A stretch of DNA of 64,000 nucleotides from Gluconobacter sp. Dm-62 (GCF_018256155.1 NZ_JAERLY010000001.1:367375-431374), one strand, 5' to 3'; shown: positions 19,239 through 28,242, counted from the first letter of the stretch. The notes: generated from the sequence alone by a model not told the origin. Translations and numbers: made by a program.

Positions 19239-19264
19239 TGGGATAATCCCAAATCAGGATTATT
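19239..19264. promoter_or_regulatory. Palindromic operator between divergent genes
   Basis: TGGGAT-A-ATCCCA at 19239-19251 is a perfect 13-bp palindrome. ATAATCC at 19244-19250 is repeated inverted as GGATTAT at 19258-19264. They lie 44 bp upstream of the 19195 start and 36 bp upstream of the XRE remnant, where an XRE-family autoregulator would bind. Confidence 0.45.
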
Positions 19265-19299
19265 GGAACAGCTCCGCAACCCGTCGGAGAGCGTTCCGC

Positions 19300-19514
19300 A
19301 TGAAGAAATCCTTGCGCACACCCCGGCAGCTTTTGCTGCAATCACTTCTTACAGAAGCGCGCAAGACTTGGGACATGACGCAGGTGGAACTGGCCGATTG
19401 CACTGGCCTGAGCACCAGCTATCTCGGACGCTCGAACGCACGGACATATCGGCAAGCGTTACGATCCTGGAAAAGATTGCATAGGCACTCGACGTGGAAC
19501 CGGGGGCTTATTGA
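19300..19514 (+). pseudogene. Frameshifted XRE-family helix-turn-helix regulator
   Basis: The first frame reads MKKSLRTPRQLLLQSLLTEA then MTQVELADCTGLSTSYLGR, the start of a lambda-repressor-type helix-turn-helix. Near 19430 one C is missing relative to the expected SYLGR-LERT junction. The rest, LERTDISASVTILEKIA then ALDVEPGAY, continues in the next frame, where a TAG at 19482-19484 adds a second lesion. The intact protein would be about 70-80 residues. It probably acted on the palindrome at 19239 and on the divergent conjugation gene. Loss of this repressor may derepress transfer genes, an inference only. Confidence 0.72.
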
Positions 19515-19545
19515 AAACTGTCCCGTCCTGCTTGCATTAAAAGGA

Positions 19546-20484
19546 TCATTTTGTGGCTAGATTGAGCATGTGCAACAATGCTGGGTTACGATTATGTGGC
19601 GACCATATAACATTAAAATGTGCCTCTTCAGGCTCATCAACAATCGTCCGGAACACAACACCAGGAAATGGTATATATGTTGCCGCCTTACTGACGAGCG
19701 TAATGCCCTCACCAGCAGCAACCATAGCCATCAGCGTATCTCGTGCGACATTGCAACGGTGAATACGCGAACTGCGCTTCCGTTCACTAATGCGACGTAC
19801 GACGTGTTCGAATATTTTCGGCCCAGCCCCGCCATGACGGACAAGGAAGGTTTCGTCGGCGAGTTCGATCCATGTGATAATTTCCTGTTCTGCCAATGGA
19901 TGATCTGTCGGCAGAACCACCATGACCGGCTCAGACCAAAGTTCACGGGAATGACAGTCGGGGGAATTCACTGCGCCAAGGATGAAAGCCATGCCGAGCG
20001 TACCTTCCCGGACTAGAGCGATTATTTCTGACTCATTTCCCTCCAACACAGACTGTCTAATCATCGGGTAGTTCGTGCGGAATTTACGGCGCAGATCGGC
20101 AAGAAAGCCGGTAGAAATTGGACTATATAGTCCAATCGACAGATGTCCTTCTGCACCGTCCATCAATGCGCCTACCGTGCGCACAGCATGATCGATTTTT
20201 GCAATGCCAGTCGATACCTCGGCAACGAAGCAACGCCCAGCATTGGTTAGCCGGACACCACGATGTCGTCGTTCGAAAAGCATGACACCGAGAGCATCTT
20301 CCAATCCCTTGATCCGGGCGCTGACACTTGATTGTGTCGTACCAAGTACAGTTGCTGCTTGACGAAAATTCAATACCTCAGCCACGATAACCGCGTGTCG
20401 AAGCGAAATTAAGGAAATATTGCGGATAACATTGAGATGTTCGCTTGGCACATTCCGTCGTATTTTCGTCCTACCCCACCGCAT
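19546..20484 (-). CDS. LysR-family transcriptional regulator
   Basis: The 312-residue protein has a winged helix-turn-helix (about residues 25-85, LRHAVIVAEVLNFRQAATVL and QSSVSARIKGLEDALG), then a periplasmic-binding-protein-like effector domain (from about 110). Serine/threonine at the SVSARI recognition helix and the LGVMLFERRHRGVRLT strand are canonical. The effector is unknown. It stands alone beside an SDR/LysR divergent pair, as cargo inside the conjugative backbone between the coupling protein region and the relaxase. Confidence 0.9.
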   Translation of the reverse strand: MRWGRTKIRRNVPSEHLNVIRNISLISLRHAVIVAEVLNFRQAATVLGTTQSSVSARIKGLEDALGVMLFERRHRGVRLTNAGRCFVAEVSTGIAKIDHAVRTVGALMDGAEGHLSIGLYSPISTGFLADLRRKFRTNYPMIRQSVLEGNESEIIALVREGTLGMAFILGAVNSPDCHSRELWSEPVMVVLPTDHPLAEQEIITWIELADETFLVRHGGAGPKIFEHVVRRISERKRSSRIHRCNVARDTLMAMVAAGEGITLVSKAATYIPFPGVVFRTIVDEPEEAHFNVIWSPHNRNPALLHMLNLATK

Positions 20485-20764
20485 TAGAAATTCTTTTCAC
20501 GTAGCAGGCGCAACATCGTTAACCTGAGCGATAAAACGCTGGGCTGATACATCGCAGTTTCAGCTTATCAGCAGGCTACATTGAGAACATTCTCCCGATT
20601 AATCTCTGCGAACTCACGCCACAAAAACCAGCCAAAATGAGCAATGTCATCCATCGGACGTGCAAGAGCATCTCCAATAGGGTATATGGTCATGCCTTTT
20701 GGTAAGGTCTTCGAGGTATATAGCGTGCCGCAATAACTTGTTAATTGTTGCACCCAACATCTTC
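20485..20764. other. Intergenic, no gene seen
   Basis: These 280 bp between the LysR start and the SDR stop contain no supported coding region. The 67-codon minus-strand frame at 20568 has no domain and no ribosome-binding site. The promoter of the LysR gene must be here. Confidence 0.5.
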
Positions 20765-21460
20765 TTACCAAGGAATAATCCTGTTGAAGCGATCAAGGTA
20801 ACGCAACCCAGGTAGGCCCAGATTGGCCTTGATCGTGTCCACGACGAGTGGGATACTTTCTTCAATCGAGAGCGTTGCCTCGTTTCCGCCCATCTCTGTG
20901 CGAACCCAGCCTGGAGCAATAAGTAGGAGAGCATATGCGTCCTCTGCATAGCGGCTCGCAAATTTCTTCATCAGCATGTTGAGAGCGGCTTTACTAGCTG
21001 AATAGCATTGCCAACCGTCTTCTGCATTGGTGATGCTACCGAGTTCTGATGTCATGATCGCGATAACATTGCCTCTCGGGACTAGATCTCGCAGAATTTC
21101 TGCTGCTCGGACAGGCGAGAGGCTGTTCACCAGCATCATGGATAGAAAGTCAACTTCGTCGATCGTAGCGGGTGTTGCCTCGATCGACCGCGCAATCCCA
21201 GCGTTGATGAAAAGAAGATCAAGCTGTTGCCCGTCGAGCCGATCTCGGAGGAGACGAACCTCACCGGCATAGGCGATGTCGACGGTCTCGATGCGCAGAG
21301 TTCCAGAAAAGCGCTCTGTCAACTTATCGAGCTCTTGAGAGGGCGTGCGCTGTGTCGCAATGACGCTCCAGTCACGTTCCAGAAACTCTTTGACCAGTGC
21401 GAGGCCAAGCCCGCGAGAGGCCCCCACAATCAGGGCGGTCTGCCGCTGTGTCACGTTCAT
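20765..21460 (-). CDS. Short-chain dehydrogenase/reductase
   Basis: The 231-residue classical SDR has the NAD(P)-binding TALIVGASRGLGLALV (residues 8-23), the DLLFINAGIA segment (NAG motif, about 82-91), Ser in IMTSELGSI (about 133-140), and the catalytic CYSASKAALNMLMKK (Tyr-x3-Lys, about 152-156). APGWVRTEMGG follows. It is a cytoplasmic oxidoreductase of unknown substrate. It is divergent from the LysR gene at 21562 with 101 bp between, so that regulator is the likely controller. Confidence 0.93.
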   Translation of the reverse strand: MNVTQRQTALIVGASRGLGLALVKEFLERDWSVIATQRTPSQELDKLTERFSGTLRIETVDIAYAGEVRLLRDRLDGQQLDLLFINAGIARSIEATPATIDEVDFLSMMLVNSLSPVRAAEILRDLVPRGNVIAIMTSELGSITNAEDGWQCYSASKAALNMLMKKFASRYAEDAYALLLIAPGWVRTEMGGNEATLSIEESIPLVVDTIKANLGLPGLRYLDRFNRIIPW

Positions 21461-21524
21461 ATCCTTTTATCGGGTTGAGTCTGCCTTATCTTTTACGCGT
21501 CCGCTATTTTTGATAGTAATGTCG

Positions 21525-21561
21525 ATCTGTCACAACATTATGGACTAGAAGTCACAGATAG
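21525..21561. promoter_or_regulatory. Inverted repeat between SDR and LysR genes
   Basis: ATCTGT near 21525 and ACAGAT just before the LysR start at 21562 form an inverted repeat, and GTCACA appears in the same orientation in both halves. LysR regulators bind such imperfect dyads in the gap of divergent pairs. Visible by eye only. Confidence 0.35.
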
Positions 21562-22467
21562 ATGGCTTACGATGGACGACTTCTGGCGGGTTTGACCGTT
21601 TTTATGGCGGTGGTCGAGGCAGGGTCCATGTCTCGGGCGGCCGAGACGCTCCACATGACCCCATCCGGCGTCGGGCGTGCTATTGCTCGGCTGGAGACCC
21701 GACTAGGTGTTCGGCTTCTTGACCGGACCACCCGGACGCTACGAATGAGCGACGAGGGGCGCCGGTTCTGCGAACGTGTTGGACCGCACCTCGCTGGCAT
21801 TGAGGAGGCTGCTCTGGATGTTGCGTGCGCGAGGCAATGTGTGTCCGGTCGACTTCGGGTCAATGTCGATCCGTTTATCTCACGTCTTATATTGGCACGC
21901 GGTCTAGCAGATTTTCTGGCAGACTATCACGCTCTTCGGCTTGAACTCGTGATGCGTGACCATGTCGGTGATCTCATCGCTGACGGCTTCGACATGGCTC
22001 TACGCTTTGGTCCGCCTCCGGGTGGAAATTTCACGGCGCGGAAAATGCTTGAAACACGGATCCTGACTGTTGCCGCTCCGAGCTATCTTAAGAAACATGG
22101 AAAGCTGGAACACCCGCGGGACTTAATGAGTCATGAATGCATTGATTATCGCGATCCGATCACGGGGCGTCCATTCAACTGGGAATTTCGTCGAGGGGAG
22201 GAGGTCTTTCCGATCAGGCCGCCCGCTCGGCTTATGGTTTCCGATGTGGAGTCCATGCTAGAGGCTTGTCTAGCAGGTGTCGGGATAGCACAGGTGATGG
22301 CACTCGGAACAGAAAAGTTACTTCAAAGTAGCCGCCTCATCGACATTTTCACCGACTGGCCGGACGAAACATTCCCCCTTTTCGCGATCTACCCATCACT
22401 CCGCCATCGTGCCGCAAAAGTCCAGGCGTTTACTGACTTTTGTTTACGGTTGTTTGGGAGCGTGTAG
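21562..22467 (+). CDS. LysR-family transcriptional regulator (CrgA-like)
   Basis: The 301-residue protein has an N-terminal winged helix-turn-helix (AGLTVFMAVVEAGSMSRAAE, SGVGRAIARLETRLGVRLL), then a substrate-binding domain with DGFDMALRFGPPPGG and the typical C-terminal HRAAKVQAFTDFC. This matches the CrgA/DsdC-like LysR subgroup that controls neighbouring oxidoreductases. Divergent from the SDR at 20765, which is its likely target. Confidence 0.92.
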   Translation: MAYDGRLLAGLTVFMAVVEAGSMSRAAETLHMTPSGVGRAIARLETRLGVRLLDRTTRTLRMSDEGRRFCERVGPHLAGIEEAALDVACARQCVSGRLRVNVDPFISRLILARGLADFLADYHALRLELVMRDHVGDLIADGFDMALRFGPPPGGNFTARKMLETRILTVAAPSYLKKHGKLEHPRDLMSHECIDYRDPITGRPFNWEFRRGEEVFPIRPPARLMVSDVESMLEACLAGVGIAQVMALGTEKLLQSSRLIDIFTDWPDETFPLFAIYPSLRHRAAKVQAFTDFCLRLFGSV

Positions 22468-22742
22468 GGCTTTTTCAGAACTTTTTATCCTGCGATATCC
22501 GATAACACTGTTTCGATTTCCCTAGTCTGGTTTTCCACTAATAAGGCACGCTATTGGATCTGGGATTAATACGAACGCGCAGTCCATAAGATATCCAGCC
22601 GAACGGGAAAATGAATTTAACTTATTGAAAGCACTCCTTGGGTGTATCAAACTCTACGCGCATTGTGACGATGCGAGGCGTGTTAAAAAAGTTTGCAATC
22701 AGGCTCTCCCAGCAGCGAGAGAGTCTCTCCAGACCTTACATT
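22468..22742. other. Intergenic between LysR and relaxase genes
   Basis: There is no gene here. CTCTC at 22704 and GAGAG at 22717 could form a hairpin on the minus strand downstream of the relaxase, followed after about 14 nt by a run of T. It may be a weak terminator for the relaxase transcript. Confidence 0.3.
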
Positions 22743-24794
22743 TCAGCGCCCCACTCCCCTAGCCCGTCCTAACTGCCACGATACCGATCCACCCTGCACT
22801 ATGCCTGTCACCTCCTGACCGAGATGACGCTCGATCACAGGCCGCCACGGGAGCAGCGTGAACTCATGGGACTTCTCGACGATGGCGAATTTCCCGCTGG
22901 ATAGCTGGGCAGCTCCAGTGAACTTACCGCTGACTGTCTCGCCATCCACAGCGACCCGAAACGGCACGGATTTTGTTGCCGCCAGTTCCGCCCCAACACG
23001 GGCAACCTCCCGATCCTGAAGCGTGGCAAGCAGGTTGCGCCGATAGCTGACACGCCCATCCGGTCGGCGGACAGCATCACCCTGCTCGATCAACCTCTCC
23101 CGCCGCTGCTCCATCGCCTCGCGCGCCTGTTCCCCGAAGCCGGCGGGCACCAGATCGGACACCACACCTCCGACCAGCCGCCGGTCGAGCCAGGTCGCGC
23201 CATCCGCGCCGACCTGCCTGTCGAGGTCGAAAGTCGACAGGACACGAATATTGGCCCCGCCGCCCCTCCCCGCATCATGGGCAGCAGCACGGATGGCGAA
23301 ATCCTCGGGAATACGCCACTGGTCGACGTCGATCCGTTCGACGATACCGGCCCGGCTCAGGGCCTCCAACCGCCGGACATGGGAGGCGACAAAACCGTCA
23401 TAGTCGCCGCTCGGCACGCGCCCCTCGAACCGGGCCTGTTCCAGATGACGGCTCGGCCGATAAACGCCCCCCTCGGCGATGCTGGCAATCGCGCGATCGG
23501 AGGGGCGCCCGGCGCTATCAGGCGGGCCAATCTCAACGATGCTGCCAATCCGTGCCTCCACGACACGGACCGGGTCGATGCGGGCGACATGATGCGTGCG
23601 GCCATCGATCCCATCGACCACCAGCGTCAGTTCCTCACCCAGTTCGTCGGAGAGGTGCTTGTCGATGACGCGCCCGACGATCGGCGTCGCGGGTTCTGAA
23701 TCATGGAGCGCGAAGCTCATCGGGTCGCGCTCGGCCCCTTCCGCCCGGAGCGCCTTCTGCATCGTGCGGATGATGTCGCCGCGCTCGCCCATCTCGCGCA
23801 GCGTCGGCTCCAGCCGCTCGCTCAGTTCCCACAGCCCCGGCCCGTGCTCCGTGGCAAGACCCATATCGCCCAGCTTGCCAAGACGGCGTAGGCGGAGCGT
23901 CCGGTCCGCCTGGCCGCGCGGATCATCAGGCTCGTGGCGCAAGTCGAGAAACCGGTCATTGGCTTCCGCGAGCATCGCCCGATCGATGCGGGTAAAACGA
24001 TCCTGGTCGATTTCGGCAACCAGCTTACGGCGCTGCTCGACCTCGGTGACGGGGCCGAGTTCCAGCATGACCAGTTCGCTCGCCCGTTCGCGGATGCCGC
24101 TGGCGAGATAGTCGCCGTTGATAACCAGATCCTCGCCCAGGTCGTCACGGCCGTTGACGACGACATGCACATGGGGATGGCCGGTATTGTGGTGGTTGAC
24201 GGCGACCCAATCGAGCTTCGTCCCGACATCGGCTTCAACCTGCGCCATCAGGTCGCGGGTGTAGCCCGTCAGATCGGCAAGATCCCCGGCATCCTCCGGC
24301 GAAACAATGAACCGGAACTGATGGCGGTCATCGCGCCCGCGATCGAGAAACGCATCACCATCGGCACGGTCTTCGCTCCCAGAATAAAGCCGTCCCCACT
24401 CGCCATCGCGGGCGGTGCCGTCGCGCTGGATATAGCGAAGATGGGCGGCGGCCTTGCCATTCCGCCCGGCAGCGCGGACGGAGCGGGATTTGACGACGAC
24501 ACGGCGACTGCCTGGTCGCCGATGGCTCCAGCCATTCGAGAGGTTCCGGGCACGCACGAACGTTGCCCCCCGACCGCGCCGCACGCCACGCCCGGACGCG
24601 ATGCTTCCCTCCCCCTTCGGCGTACGGCTGGGACCACCTCCTCGGGGACGTCCGCTCCCGCCGCTCGCCGCCTGCTGCTGGCATGTAACCGTCCGCACCC
24701 TGGTCAGGAAACTCCTGGCGCGACCAGCCTTCGGCGTGTCGGCGCGAATGTGACCCAGCCTCGGGCGGAACCGGTTGTCGTCACCCGCGCTCAC
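22743..24794 (-). CDS. VirD2-type relaxase with DUF3363 domain
   Basis: From the GTG at 24794 the protein is 683 residues. After a basic, low-complexity start come RRVVVKSRSVRAAGRNGKAA, HLRYIQRDGT and HQFRFIVSPEDA. The metal-binding histidine motif NTGHPHVHVVVNGRD lies near residue 200, together the VirD2-like relaxase domain. A DUF3363 region fills the C-terminal half. It nicks oriT and pilots the strand into the recipient. I chose the GTG because the family starts with a similar NRFRPRLGHIRA segment; an upstream ATG at 24953 adds 53 residues of non-family text. The start is uncertain. Confidence 0.88.
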   Translation of the reverse strand: MSAGDDNRFRPRLGHIRADTPKAGRARSFLTRVRTVTCQQQAASGGSGRPRGGGPSRTPKGEGSIASGRGVRRGRGATFVRARNLSNGWSHRRPGSRRVVVKSRSVRAAGRNGKAAAHLRYIQRDGTARDGEWGRLYSGSEDRADGDAFLDRGRDDRHQFRFIVSPEDAGDLADLTGYTRDLMAQVEADVGTKLDWVAVNHHNTGHPHVHVVVNGRDDLGEDLVINGDYLASGIRERASELVMLELGPVTEVEQRRKLVAEIDQDRFTRIDRAMLAEANDRFLDLRHEPDDPRGQADRTLRLRRLGKLGDMGLATEHGPGLWELSERLEPTLREMGERGDIIRTMQKALRAEGAERDPMSFALHDSEPATPIVGRVIDKHLSDELGEELTLVVDGIDGRTHHVARIDPVRVVEARIGSIVEIGPPDSAGRPSDRAIASIAEGGVYRPSRHLEQARFEGRVPSGDYDGFVASHVRRLEALSRAGIVERIDVDQWRIPEDFAIRAAAHDAGRGGGANIRVLSTFDLDRQVGADGATWLDRRLVGGVVSDLVPAGFGEQAREAMEQRRERLIEQGDAVRRPDGRVSYRRNLLATLQDREVARVGAELAATKSVPFRVAVDGETVSGKFTGAAQLSSGKFAIVEKSHEFTLLPWRPVIERHLGQEVTGIVQGGSVSWQLGRARGVGR

Positions 24795-24877
24795 GGCCGC
24801 CGATCCGCCCGAAACTGCCAAAAACAGGCAAGAGTGCCGCGAAAAACGGGGCGGAAACTGACTTTTCCGCCTGTGCA

Positions 24878-24905
24878 GGCACCATATCCCTTCAAAGGGG
24901 GTGCC
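24878..24905. promoter_or_regulatory. Extended stem-loop upstream of relaxase (oriT candidate)
   Basis: GGCACC (24878-24883) pairs with GGTGCC (24900-24905). Inside, CCCTT (24888-24892) pairs with AAGGG (24895-24899). It lies in the gene-poor gap between relaxase and lytic transglycosylase, where an origin of transfer or a relaxase-operon operator is expected. No nick-site consensus could be assigned. Confidence 0.35.
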
Positions 24906-25032
24906 ACCCAAAACAATGTGCAGACAAGGGCTTGCTCGGCGGATCGGACCCATGGGGTGCCGTCCGCTTTAATCTTGCGCTCCCTCTTCTGCCCTCTTTC
25001 CGCCTCTCCACCGCCTGCCCTGCACATTGTCA

Positions 25033-25686
25033 TCATGGCCGCGATCCCATGTTGCCAGCCACCACGAACAGACCATCCGAGCGCGGCATGATCCCCGACA
25101 TATCGCGCACAGACGCGACCCCCGTGCTACGATCCGGCTGCACGATGAAGAGCGGCGCACGGGTCCAGGCAAACCGATCGGCTGCCGCGATCATGACGGA
25201 AGCATCGCCGACACCGCCAATAAACGGCGCAATGGAAGCGACATAGGCGCGCGTTTCGAAAGGGAGCGGACGCCCTGCCAGAGACTCCTCATAGCGATCG
25301 GGACCAGCATTATAGGCGGCAAGAAAACCCGGCGATCCATAGCGGTCATGCAACTCACGGAGATACGCCGCGCCGGCCAGAATGTTGTCACGCGGATCGT
25401 AGGGATTGCGACCGAGATGATGCCGGATGCGCAGATCCGCCCATGTGCCGGGCATGATCTGCATCAGTCCCATCGCGCCCGCCGATGAAACGGCCCCCGG
25501 ATCGCCAGCACTCTCGGCGCCCATCACGCCCCTGATCCAGGTCGCGGGAATGTCGAAGCGCCGTGCTGCCTCGGCAATCTCGGCGGCATACGAGATGTCG
25601 ATTGTCTGCGCCGATACAGCGACCGGCACCGTGGCAACGAAACACCCCGCCGCCAGCAGACAGGCGAGCATGGTCTGATTGTGCAT
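25033..25686 (-). CDS. Lytic transglycosylase of the conjugation system
   Basis: The 217-residue protein has a signal peptide (MLACLLAAGCFVATVPVAVSA, cleaved near residue 26) and a soluble lytic transglycosylase domain. The catalytic Glu is in MGAESAG (about residue 59), followed by SSAGAMGLMQIMPGTW and NILAGAAYLREL, then FLAAYNAGP. It opens peptidoglycan for the transfer channel, like VirB1. The ATG at 25686 is followed by a normal signal sequence; the frame upstream to 25761 has no support. It sits 4 nt after the DUF736 gene. Confidence 0.9.
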   Translation of the reverse strand: MHNQTMLACLLAAGCFVATVPVAVSAQTIDISYAAEIAEAARRFDIPATWIRGVMGAESAGDPGAVSSAGAMGLMQIMPGTWADLRIRHHLGRNPYDPRDNILAGAAYLRELHDRYGSPGFLAAYNAGPDRYEESLAGRPLPFETRAYVASIAPFIGGVGDASVMIAAADRFAWTRAPLFIVQPDRSTGVASVRDMSGIMPRSDGLFVVAGNMGSRP

Positions 25687-25690
25687 GACG

Positions 25691-26026
25691 TCAGTCTCGC
25701 CCATCGCGCTTCGGCGGCCGGCTCCAGTGCAGCGACCAGAGACCGCCATTGCTGCCGTCACGGAACAGATTGGCGCGCAACGGCTGTGCCAGGAGCGGAT
25801 CGTCGATCAGCAGGGCAACGTAATCCCCGGCACGCTCGCCCGTGCGTTTCCAGGCGGCACCGATCTCCGGGCCATCCTCGTCATCACGATGGATACGATA
25901 ATCCGGTGCGTTGTCGGAGTCCGATTTGTCTGCCGGCACAATGACGATCTCATGGGAGCCGAGGAAGGTCTGGATACGCCCGGCAAAGCCGGCCTTGTCG
26001 CGCGTGAAGCTACCGATCTGCGGCAT
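25691..26026 (-). CDS. DUF736 protein
   Basis: The 111-residue protein starts MPQIGSFTRDKAGFAGRIQT and ends in GGLWSLHWSRPPKRD, the DUF736 signature. The family is nearly confined to mobile elements of alphaproteobacteria and sits between TraF and the lytic transglycosylase, as here. Its function is unknown; it is small, soluble and without catalytic motifs. The ATG at 26026 lies within the end of traF, a 17-bp overlap. Confidence 0.88.
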   Translation of the reverse strand: MPQIGSFTRDKAGFAGRIQTFLGSHEIVIVPADKSDSDNAPDYRIHRDDEDGPEIGAAWKRTGERAGDYVALLIDDPLLAQPLRANLFRDGSNGGLWSLHWSRPPKRDGRD

Positions 26027-26615
26027 GGGAAGTCTCCATAGCGATGTTGGGAAAGGACGGCATCGGCCTGTCAGCAAACAGGCCGCGCCAGACGAAATGA
26101 CCGTCACCGCGCTCGTCGGTGTAGAGCGGCGTCGCCCGGCCGATCACGGCGGCGCGCGGGAGCGGACCGAAATAGCGGCCGTCCAGACTGTCGCGAACGG
26201 ACGGGTTCATGAGAAAAATCTGATCGGGTGCGATACGGCGGCAGCCCTGCCAGACCGGCAATATTCGTCCGCGCCGGTCACGCTCCTGCGCCTCGCCGAG
26301 CGGCACACCATCCACGGTGACGGTACGGCCGACACGGCAAACCTGTTGCCCCGACAATGCCGCGACGGGTTTCAGCAGCGGCACACCCCGCCCGATATAG
26401 CCGCGCCTGACCATGAAATCGGCCAGCGGTTTCGGTGGCCTGACGGCGACCAGATCACCGGCCTTCAGCCCGTTCGGCGCTGTAAGGTCGTAGAGGCCGA
26501 GGGTCGTGCTGGCGGAGGCGTTCCAGAGCAGCTTCACCGGCACGGGGACGATAGACGCGACGGCGACGCCCATCGCGGTAAAATACGTCGCCATGACATA
26601 ACCGAAGCGAGTCAT
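26010..26615 (-). CDS. traF: TraF, S26-family signal peptidase for pilin processing
   Basis: The 201-residue membrane-associated protease has one N-terminal membrane segment (residues 8-30), then the catalytic Ser in WNASASTTLGLYDL (Ser36) and the general-base Lys in LLKPVAALSGQQVC (Lys82), the dyad of the TraF/LepB family. TraF processes and cyclises the TrbC pilin. The C-terminal GYFGPLP-type strand (DGRYFGPLPRAAVIGRA) is canonical. It overlaps DUF2840 by 4 nt. Confidence 0.92.
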   Translation of the reverse strand: MTRFGYVMATYFTAMGVAVASIVPVPVKLLWNASASTTLGLYDLTAPNGLKAGDLVAVRPPKPLADFMVRRGYIGRGVPLLKPVAALSGQQVCRVGRTVTVDGVPLGEAQERDRRGRILPVWQGCRRIAPDQIFLMNPSVRDSLDGRYFGPLPRAAVIGRATPLYTDERGDGHFVWRGLFADRPMPSFPNIAMETSHAADR

Positions 26616-27127
26616 GGCCTGATCTCCTGCCGTCTGAGCCAGGCCCGATGACGTGCCATCGTGTAGGGGCGCAGCTGCTCACCCGCGTTCAGCCGGTTGC
26701 CAACATGCCGCCAGTGATCGGGCGCGACCGTGCAGGCGTCGATACCGGCCTCTTCCACCCCGTCGATATGGCGGAGCACCTGCTCGACCTTCGGCCAGCC
26801 CGCGACCCGCAACAGAATTTCGGCGCCCGGCCGGACGAAAGGCACCGTCTGGCAAGGTTCTCCCGGTACCACGGCGCGCAGGATGTCGATGCGTGACACG
26901 ATCGTGCCGAAATCATTGGCCGCCCAGCGAACGAAAGCGAAGACGCTGCCGGGACGGAAAGAGAAGATACGACGGCGTCGATCGAGGATCTGTTCCTGAG
27001 CCTCATGGCCGAACCTGATCCAGTTCTCGACGCGCTTCTCGATGTGGGTCAGTTCGACATGGGTCAACGCGTCGCGGGGGAACGACAGGGCGTGGCCCCG
27101 CGCACGGGACGTTGTGACGCTGGTCAT
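26612..27127 (-). CDS. DUF2840 protein
   Basis: The 171-residue protein contains LTHVELTHIEKRVENWIRFG and a conserved FRPGSVFAFVRWAANDFGT, features of DUF2840, a family found between replication and traF genes of alphaproteobacterial elements. No function is known. The C-terminal half (HIDGVEEAGIDACTVAPDHW) is also typical. The start ATG at 27127 overlaps the repA stop, which excludes the longer frame to 27160. In related elements a parA often precedes this gene; here repA does directly. Confidence 0.85.
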   Translation of the reverse strand: MTSVTTSRARGHALSFPRDALTHVELTHIEKRVENWIRFGHEAQEQILDRRRRIFSFRPGSVFAFVRWAANDFGTIVSRIDILRAVVPGEPCQTVPFVRPGAEILLRVAGWPKVEQVLRHIDGVEEAGIDACTVAPDHWRHVGNRLNAGEQLRPYTMARHRAWLRRQEIRP

Positions 27128-28242
27128 GGCTCGTCTCCCGGTATGGGAGAAAGACCACACGCGTGCGGATCGCAGGTCCTGTCGGCGGCACCGGCACCAC
27201 GGTCGGCAACCGGTCGCCCCAACATCAAAAAGTTAGAGTCTAAGTTAGACTCTAAGTTAGGAACGCGATTCCGCGTTTCAGGCCAAAGACTTAACTGGGG
27301 TTCGTGCGCCTGCAATCCCGATAGTGATGCGCCCGAAGTCCCGATAGTCCCTGCGCCCGAAATCCCGTGTCCGTCCACACCGTCATCCACAGGCACTGTG
27401 GATAAGTTGACGGGACAAATATGCAGCAGGTTCCGCCGCCCCTCGCGCCGGATCGCAAGGCGATAACCGGGGAGCGACTGGCGGGCGGCGATGCGGCGCA
27501 GGTCGAGCGCGAAATCGGAGACACGCGCCAGGCTGCCGGATTTTTCGTGAAGATGGGCGATCTCGAACAGCCAGCCCTGTGGCTGATGCCCGGCATGCTT
27601 GCGGGCGACGCGATAGAGCCAGCGTTCGATGCCGCCTGTCAGGCGGAAATAGGCCGGGTCGATGGTCAGAACCAGCGAACGGTCGATGACGCCGCGATAG
27701 AACCACTCCGGCAGAACGCACTCCATGCCTTCGACACGGCCGTCGCGGGTGGTCCGTTCCTCCCATTCGTTGATCCAAGAGAACTGGTGCCGGCGCCAAC
27801 GCTCGCCGTTGCGGATGGTGGTGCGGATCACGGTCGATTGCAGCCGGGCGAATGCGGCCTTGAGCAACCGGTAGTCCCGTGCACCCGTGGCACGACCAAC
27901 GGCGGTCAGAAGCTGGTAGGGGGTGAAGCGCAGGAAGCGGGACGTCCTGAGACCACCGTTCTCAGCCTCGACGATCTGGCTGGCGGCCCAGATCAGCACA
28001 TCGGCATCCCAGATGGTCGCCATGCCGTGCTCAGCCAGACCATGAATCTCGACACGCTGACCGCCTGCCTCGTAGAGGATCGGCGCGACCCGCTTTGCCT
28101 TGGAGAGAGAGAAGAAAGGGCGCTCCATCAGATCGCGCTGGTCGCGAGGGCTGGCATCGCCCCCCGCGATCACGAAGGGATCGAGGCGAAGCCGCTCGCT
28201 CTCCTGCCCTTGCTGGCCACGCTGCGGCATGACGCCGGCCAT
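27124..28242 (-). CDS. repA: Replication initiator protein RepA (RPA family)
   Basis: The 372-residue protein matches the replication initiator A family: ERPFFSLSKAKRVAPILYEA, MATIWDADVLIWAASQIVEA, RFTPYQLLTAVGR and LPEWFYRGVIDRSLVLTID are hallmarks. It would start replication at an origin in the element, either for plasmid maintenance or for transient replication of an excised element. The C-terminus past residue 310 is less conserved, with a QWSL-type tail. It abuts alpA with no gap and is coupled to DUF2840. No obvious iterons were seen nearby. Confidence 0.9.
   Translation of the reverse strand: MAGVMPQRGQQGQESERLRLDPFVIAGGDASPRDQRDLMERPFFSLSKAKRVAPILYEAGGQRVEIHGLAEHGMATIWDADVLIWAASQIVEAENGGLRTSRFLRFTPYQLLTAVGRATGARDYRLLKAAFARLQSTVIRTTIRNGERWRRHQFSWINEWEERTTRDGRVEGMECVLPEWFYRGVIDRSLVLTIDPAYFRLTGGIERWLYRVARKHAGHQPQGWLFEIAHLHEKSGSLARVSDFALDLRRIAARQSLPGYRLAIRREGRRNLLHICPVNLSTVPVDDGVDGHGISGAGTIGTSGASLSGLQAHEPQLSLWPETRNRVPNLESNLDSNFLMLGRPVADRGAGAADRTCDPHACGLSPIPGDEP

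Noticed and set aside
22743..24953. Relaxase start at the ATG at 24953
   Set aside because: The added 53 residues do not resemble the family and cover the stem-loop at 24878; GTG 24794 gives the usual start.
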